Assembly: GCF_025602895.1 (NCBI RefSeq)
Contig: NW_026516326.1
Span: 62,001-126,000 of the forward strand
DNA length: 64,000 bases
Direction of reading: 5' to 3'
Source of the DNA: Polychytrium aggregatum
Lineage: Eukaryota; Chytridiomycota; Chytridiomycetes; Polychytriales
Both the position numbers and the translations under genes were made by a program. The notes below the pieces were generated by a model. It had not been told where the DNA came from, did no database searches, and saw only the letters and a program-made list of their open reading frames with translations. How positions within the stretch are numbered: position 1 is the first letter of the stretch; each line of letters opens with the position of its first letter. Below are positions 58,292-64,000 of this stretch, one piece after another.

Positions 58292-59143
58292 GTCAGCGCA
58301 CGGATCAGGAGCGGAGGGCGAATGATGACCAAACGTTGGAGGAGAGGATGAAGGGGGAGTCAGCGACGGTCATCCAAATAGGCGGGAGCAGAGGCAGCAG
58401 CAGGAGGAAAAGCAGCAGGAGGAAGGCAAAGGCAAGCAAAGATGGCGATGGGACCGGGCTGGGCCGAACTGAATTGGATTGGATTGGATTGGGGCTGGAC
58501 TGGGCTGGACGGGACTGAATCGCAACATGTACAAAACGGTGACATCACCCACATCGCGGACGGATGGGCCTTGGCTTGGCTTGGCGGCAGCGGGCTGAGG
58601 GAAAGGTGTTCTTCGAGAGCACAGTGCAGAACTGGGGGATGCGTGGGGCGGCCCGGGGCGAGAAGGCCAGTGGGTGGTGGATAGAGACGACGAAGAGGGA
58701 TGGGCGAGCAGCAGAAGACTGATGTCGGGCGGATGGGGATGCAGCCTGATTCGTCGGAATACACGGTTTGGGGAGAGTGCTGTGACAGGCGCCAGTGTCT
58801 ATTTGTCTATCTGTGGAGCAGATGGCGCAGACGAGCGCAGGAATGCAGGAGTGCAGATGGGGGAAGTGAGAGAGTGCAGCCGGGCGAAGGTTGGGCGAGA
58901 AGGGGTGCAGTAAGGGTGTCGGACAGGAGGGCCGTGGAAAGCGACCCAAGAGGACGGAGGCGTCTGGGCGGATGATCAGCACCGCAAAGAGGGACAAGCG
59001 AATGGGCAGCGGCGACGCGCGCCCATGGGCCCGCAGCGACGAGAGCGACGACATGGCGATGGTGTCTTGTTGGCGATGGTGATGTTTGGATAGAGTGGTG
59101 GTGGTGTGGATAGAGTGGAGGTGTGCATAGAATGCGGGTGATA

Positions 59144-59199
59144 TCAACAATTAACAATCAACAGGTGACAATCAACAAGTGACAATCAACAATTAACAT
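59144..59199. repeat. Near-mirror repeat, A/C-rich
   Basis: Copies of acaatcaacaggtg and acaatcaacaagtg flanked on both sides by caacaattaaca, giving an approximately symmetric A/C-rich element. Confidence 0.75.
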
Positions 59200-60030
59200 G
59201 AAAACCGCCTGTCGACGCAACGCCACCGCCAAGCAGGACTCGAATCCGATCCACCCCAGCCCGCTGCAATCGCAAACGACGCCCGAATGCCAAGCACTCC
59301 ATGGCAGATGGGCTGGTTGCCGAGAGGCGACGGTGCCAGCCCGATATCGGTGGGCTTGCCTTGCTCCCCCCCATCCACCTGCACTCGACGACCCGCACTC
59401 GATCACCCGCACTCGACGACCCACGCCTGCCAGGCAATGCCGCACCCGCAGGGACCGGGTCAGCGATATGAATCCCTCGGTCTTCGTCGTCTGACCCGCC
59501 CGTCGTCCGATGGGATCCGGCCTGGGATTGCTCTCGGCCGCTCGTCGTTGATCTTTCTGGCGCCTGATCGATCCGGCTGGACCGGCTCTGCGACAGGCGG
59601 CACAATAGGCCCGAGCCCACAGCGATCAGGCCCACGCTGTATCCCACGGCGCACCGCCACGCTCCTGTGCCGGGGGGGCCATGAGGCGCGATGACGCAGC
59701 CAAACAGCCGCCTGCAGCAAATGCTGTGTCGCGCACAGCCTCTGTCGACACAGGCTGTGGCTGCGCTTGGCTTGCCCGCCACCCCCCACAAGCCCGTCCG
59801 GCGCACCAATCGCTGCGGCCCTGTCGGTGTCCAGCAACTCCGCATTCACGTGCTGCTCTCCGCCAAGCCCGGGTCGATCCGACTCGATCCGACTCGACCC
59901 AGGATCGACCCAGCGCAGCGCCACGCACGTGTCGCGGATTGCTCGTCCAGCCGCCCCGGGTTTGCTCGTTCGGCTCGCGCTCCCCAACACAGCCCTCTTC
60001 GGCACCCCGGTCCATCCGCCCGCTCCTCGC

Positions 60031-60065
60031 ATCGCATCGCATCGCATCGCATCGCATCGCATCGC
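60031..60065. repeat. (atcgc)n pentanucleotide repeat
   Basis: Seven tandem copies about 195 bp upstream of the STIMATE-family start codon. Confidence 0.95.
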
Positions 60066-60259
60066 CTCGAATCTAGAACACCCCTCCGATTGGCGCCCCC
60101 GCTCTTCTCCCGTGGCTCGGTCGTGTCGCTCCCCCCTCGCTCGTCTTCAGCTGTGCTGCCTGTCTCCGGCGTCTTCGGTATCGCCCAGTCCCTCGTCCCT
60201 GCGTCGCCCCAGCCCAGACCAACCCAGCCCAGTCGTCCCTCGCCCTCGTCCATCTCATC

Positions 60260-62250
60260 ATGAATGTTGCTTCCGTCGACGATCACGAGCTGAATTGCAA
60301 GCTCATGGATGGTACCGTCTTTTATTCCCCTCCGAAGAGCCTGTCGCTCAGCTCCGTTCCTGTCCATGTGATATCGCTTGGTTTGCTTGAACCCGAGCCT
60401 TCCCAGAATCACCTTGGCGACAGGAGCGCATTCCCGGAAGGAACTCGCGCCCCACTCTGCTGACAGGCTTCGATATCCACGCTTGTATCGATTCGTAGGA
60501 TTCGCCATTGCCGTCCAAGTCTTGCTGGGCACAATCGTCGTGGCATCTTTGCTGTGTAAGTCCCAATCGAGGCGATCGTCTGGCCGCTTGCCCGTGTCTG
60601 GAGTGCCTCAGCCAGTTCCTCTCCATCGCTGTTTCCTGTACGTTCCACGGGCACCAACCTCTCTTGGTACACCACAAGATCTTGCCCATACCCTGGGCGC
60701 TACCGATCGCATTTACTCATCCGATTTGCTCCGTTTGCTCGGCTGTCGACCGGATTGGCCGCACTGCTATATTGGAATGCACGCCACCTATCCGCCCTTG
60801 GACGCTTCAGTCAAACGCTTCCGCGAGCGGCCAAGGCGGCCCATTGTCATCTGGTTCGTCTTGTCTTTGGCTCATCTTGCCAAGCTCCGTCGATGCGGCC
60901 GTGTGTGTGTCTGCAGCGCTCGGTGCTTGGATGGTCATCGCGCCTCGCTCACGATCGCCTGGAATCGGGTGCCTGTACCGATCTAATGCATGCGACCCCA
61001 ACACACGTGGTGTTGCGCCGTTCCTCCAGGTTCATGGACACCAGCAAGCAGGGATTTGCGGCCTTGATTGTGCATTTTGTCAACGTTGCACTCTCGGATT
61101 TGTCCTCCAGCAACGGCCACCGCGATTCCAACAACCCTTGTGTGTGGTACTTTCTCAACGTAATACTCGCCTCGCGCCGAGATTGCTCACCCGCGATCCT
61201 GTCGAGCCTGCTGCAGTCTCGGTCTCGGTCTTGGCCTCGGACTTGTCGACTGATCTGGTCCTCTGTCAATGAGGGGGCTGGGGCTTGCTACGTTTACCCC
61301 GTGGGACCCGCTCATTTCGTGAGCGCCTGAGCCGCACCCAACTCAAAGCCGTCCGTCTCTGAGTCAACATATGCGTCTCGTTCGTACTGCCATAGATCAT
61401 GCTCGATACCACGATCGGAGTTGCCATCCTCTACATGTTCCTGAGAATCTTGCATTCGATGGCGTACATGTGTGGGATCACCGACATGCATTCTGGTGAC
61501 TATGGAAACCCTCCCAGGTATGCGCCGGTCGGTGATCGACTTGGGTACTCGATGCAGTCCGATGCGGGGCTCTTTTCGGCTCTGAACTGTGCAGCGCTAC
61601 CCAATGATAGCGACACGAGTGCGTTCGATGGTGTAGCAGTCGCATGGGCTCCTCTGCATGCCCCTCACTCTGACCCACTATCTGGCCTATTCTGCGACCC
61701 ACTGATTGGCTCTGACCGACAATAATCGGCGCCATGCTCGTTGTGTATTCTCGATATCATGTCCGAGTGCAGATTCTATCCTTGGTACAAGCAACTGAAC
61801 CTGTTCATCATTGCCTGGGTCCTGGTCAAGACCACCGTGGTGCTGGCTCTGGAATCAATCCCGGCGTTCGCTACCTTGGGAAAATGGTTGCTCCAGCCCC
61901 TCATCGACAGCCACAACGTGCGGCTTCAGGTCCTTGTCGTGATGCTGGTTATTCCCCTGATCATGAACATTGTCCAAGCTTGGCTTACAGATGCCGTCAT
62001 CAAAGCGCGTCTGCACCAGTACAAATCCACGCTGTCGATAAATCAGGAAGAAGATGTCATGAGCATCATGATCGACGAAGATGACACCCATAGTCGCCTG
62101 TCGACGTCCGTGGACAGCCTCAACGACCTGGCCTTCAACCACTCGTCGTCCGCCTCGGGCCTGGCCTTTGGCATCTCCTCGACAGGCATCGCGATCGCCC
62201 CCAAGAATGGCTTCTCGCCCGTCAACGCAACCGATCTTGATCGGCTCTAG
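60260..62250 (+). CDS. STIMATE/TMEM110-family vacuolar or ER membrane protein
   Basis: Animal STIMATE is an ER protein at ER-plasma membrane junctions that promotes STIM-Orai calcium entry; fungal relatives are vacuolar-membrane proteins of unclear role. Six exons in phase: 60260-60311, 60424-60555, 60811-60853, 61030-61159, 61396-61517, 61773-62250; 318 aa. Family marks: LMDG, FAIAVQVLLGTIVVASLL (first membrane segment), RERPRRPIVIWFMDTSKQGF, CVWYFLNIMLDTTIGVAILY, SGDYGNPP, RFYPWYKQLNLFIIAWVLVK, and LQVLVVMLVIPLIMNIVQAW followed by LTDAVIK. About five membrane segments are expected. The C-terminal 75 residues are polar and Ser/Asp-rich (MIDEDDTHSRLSTSVDSLND), probably cytosolic and possibly phosphorylated. 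Exon 2 start is chosen by phase. Confidence 0.9.
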
Positions 62251-63273
62251 ATCAAAGCGGGTCCGCAACAGCATCCAGCCATATTTGGGTCTTTGTCTCC
62301 CTCGCGGCAACGCTGGCGCACCTTGGACTCTTTTGCTCCTGGCGTTTTGCACCTGTTTGAGCCACGACTGATTCCCCTTCCCTTCTTGCTCCATTCTACA
62401 CTCTGCACTGCTCTACCGTCTTGCTGTCGCTCGGTTGATATAGATGATGTCCATCCTTGCACATGCTCCCTTTGTTGTTTTGCGCTTTTGGCCTTCCCAT
62501 GCTTCCACCACCTTCACTCGCGCATCGCTCGCACCTCCTCCTTTCCATTTTTTTCGTTCCCCAGCCAAGCCTTTCTTCCGCACATTTCCTTGGCGGCATC
62601 ACTTGCCGTTGTCCAGATATATTCCAGATCCGCCAGAGTCCCAAGAATCTTGCTCTCCTCGATGTCATTCCCGTCTGATGGCCCCCCCCCAATCCCTTTT
62701 ATATCATTGGCCATATATCGATTGTCCGTGCAACCATACGCTCTCATCGCCCTCGCCACGAATCAGTCCTCTTGCCTTCTTCTTGCTCAGTACTACCACC
62801 GTATCCCCACACTCATGCTCGCTCATCGTCACTCCATCCCTTGCGTTCAGTTACCCACGCTGCCATAGCAGTCCATGTGGTTTCCTTGTTTGGTCCGTCT
62901 CTCCTCGTCCTCTGTGCACTGACACGGCTCCCCAGCCCATGCATCAATAAACATTTCATCGGCGAGGTTGGATTCAAGCCCCCGCCCAGTCCCTTGTATT
63001 TCATTGATACAACGGTAAAAGTTGAGCCTGTCACCGGCGGCTTGCACCTCCTTCCGAGAGAGAATCTGTGCTTTCGGGTGTGGGAGCACAACCCGCGCAC
63101 TATCATTCAGATCAGAAACGATGCTTGCTACTTGGCCGCACCCTTTCCTGCATGGCGAATGTAAACATCATGATGGCCTCAGTCATGGTGCTCGCTCGCA
63201 TTGAATCGCCCGAGATGAGGATATGTGCCGATGGCATATGGGTCAATCTATCCCAAGCAGACTCATCGCAGAC
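62251..63273. other. Intergenic between converging genes, about 1 kb
   Basis: Strongly C/T-rich on the plus strand up to about 62.95 kb (3' flank of the STIMATE-family gene). A minus-strand frame at 62847-63089 has fairly protein-like composition but lacks a linked gene. No RNA gene recognised. Confidence 0.5.
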
Positions 63274-64000
63274 TCATCGCAGATCATACGTAGACAAGCC
63301 AAGTCGGTCCATGTCAAGCGCGAGCTCACCCTGCAACAGCCAGGCAATGTATTCGTTGAAACTAATCTTGCCATCCTTGCTCGAGTCGATTTCCTGATAT
63401 TGGGTTGCAACCGAACGCAAGGTTAGGACCCGCTTTGAGTATGGCTTTGTTGGGGAGCATAAACTCCCACCCGGCGCCGACACCCAACCCTTATCCCCGT
63501 CGTCCATCGCCCTCTCTCTCCTGTTCCCGGTGACACTGCCAGGCATGCCGAATGGCGACGTACTCTGAGCGTTGCCGTCACAGACTTGGTCGTTAAATTG
63601 TGCTTGGCAAGGTCGTTGTAAAGCTCCTTGAACTCGCGAGCGTCAATGCTGCCGCTGTTGTCCTTGTCGAATCTAGAAAGGGATGCCAGTGTCAGGACAT
63701 TTTCGATCCATCAGTCGACGATTTAGTCGATGATCCGGCTGGTGATCGAGTTGATTATCATATCGATGATCCAGTTGATCACTTGGTTGGCCATTCGATC
63801 GCCCGCCCACCGCCTCGGCTTTTCACGCCGCTACTTCATCGCAGCCTCATTGTTGCATAGATGCCCTATCTACTACCACCCAGCATTCATACGATGGGAT
63901 CGTGGGTGTGTGACGGAGGTGTCGATGGGCAAATTCCCTTTGGTAGAGGGGGGGGTCACCGTACTTTTGAAAATACGAGCTTGACTGCTGAACCGTGACA
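63274..64000 (-). CDS. EF-hand calcium-binding protein, C-terminal part only
   Basis: Two exons are seen: 63672-63564 and 63393-63274, joined in phase 0; the upstream exons are beyond the window. The first carries a canonical 12-residue loop DKDNSGSIDARE followed by FKELYNDLAKHNLTT. The second carries DSSKDGKISFNE followed by YIAWLLQGE. In both loops positions 1, 3, 5, 6 (Gly) and 12 (Glu) fit calcium binding; position 8 is Ile. The protein ends LGLSTYDLR. The paired hands fit a calmodulin-like or sensor protein, but the missing N-terminus prevents assignment. Between 63673 and 64000 I see intron sequence with gatgatc-type repeats and no exon. Confidence 0.85.
63712..63790. repeat. GATC-rich imperfect repeat in EF-hand gene intron
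   Basis: Imperfect copies around cgatgatccggttgatc-like words in the intron upstream of the first visible EF-hand exon. Confidence 0.6.

Larger units (their letters stand above)
58292..60259. other. Divergent intergenic region, about 2 kb
   Basis: Between the F-box-like gene (leftward) and the STIMATE-family gene (rightward). Contains ggattggattgg runs near 58.47 kb, the caacaattaacaatcaac repeat at 59144-59199 and an (atcgc)n run at 60031-60065. No open frame has protein-like composition throughout. Confidence 0.55.

Noticed and set aside
59195-59235. tRNA-like B box (ggactcgaatcc type)
   Set aside because: The flanking bases do not form a T stem and no acceptor or anticodon arm can be drawn.
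62847-63089. 80-codon minus-strand frame with protein-like composition
   Set aside because: No start linked to it, no domain, and the EF-hand gene already ends at 63274; could be an exon of an unseen gene but evidence is too thin.

Overview
The window is eukaryotic nuclear DNA, most likely from a zoosporic or other early-diverging fungus; a chytrid is the best guess. The reasons are intron-rich genes with GT-AG introns of about 50 to 870 bp, GC-rich sequence, and a gene set of fungal type: a Set3-complex-like ankyrin protein, a SRF/Mcm1-type MADS-box factor, fungal threonine synthase, RAD17, APC8 and a type-1 diacylglycerol acyltransferase. There is also a Sel1-repeat relic. I see no rRNA, no convincing tRNA, no transposon or virus-like element and no CRISPR. 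Assignment to chytrids is an inference from gene content and architecture, not from a marker gene.

Layout. 1-4.6 kb: an epsin gene (minus, 3' end outside the window) and a hypothetical gene (minus), followed by a 4-kb GC-rich stretch without a believable gene. 8.6-18.6 kb: APC8/CDC23 and a large WD40 protein, both minus. 20.1-27.1 kb: a very large plus-strand ankyrin protein resembling Hos4/ANKRD11, then a Sel1-repeat relic. 28.8-32.3 kb: a coiled-coil RING-like gene (minus), divergent from threonine synthase (33.2-34.9 kb, plus). 36.0-45.3 kb: three plus-strand genes in a row (MADS-box factor, RAD17, unknown 382-aa protein). 46.0-50.0 kb: a small gene (minus) divergent from DGAT1 (plus). 50.5-58.3 kb: three minus-strand genes (F-box-like/LRR, BTB plus probable MATH, F-box-like protein). 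60.3-64 kb: a STIMATE-family membrane protein (plus) converging on an EF-hand gene (minus, 5' end outside).

These are ordinary nuclear genes with individual promoters; nothing looks like an operon or a biosynthetic cluster. Several products belong to ubiquitin or cell-cycle functions (APC8, RING-like, BTB, two F-box-like proteins, RAD17), but their neighbourhood may be chance. For most spliced genes I could follow the exons by reading-phase agreement at each junction; two junctions (epsin exon 2/3, APC8 exon 7/8) do not close in phase with canonical sites. The most distinctive feature of the sequence itself is the frequency of short tandem repeats inside introns, several of them touching a splice site, together with strongly strand-asymmetric (pyrimidine-rich) flanks that create long spurious open frames.
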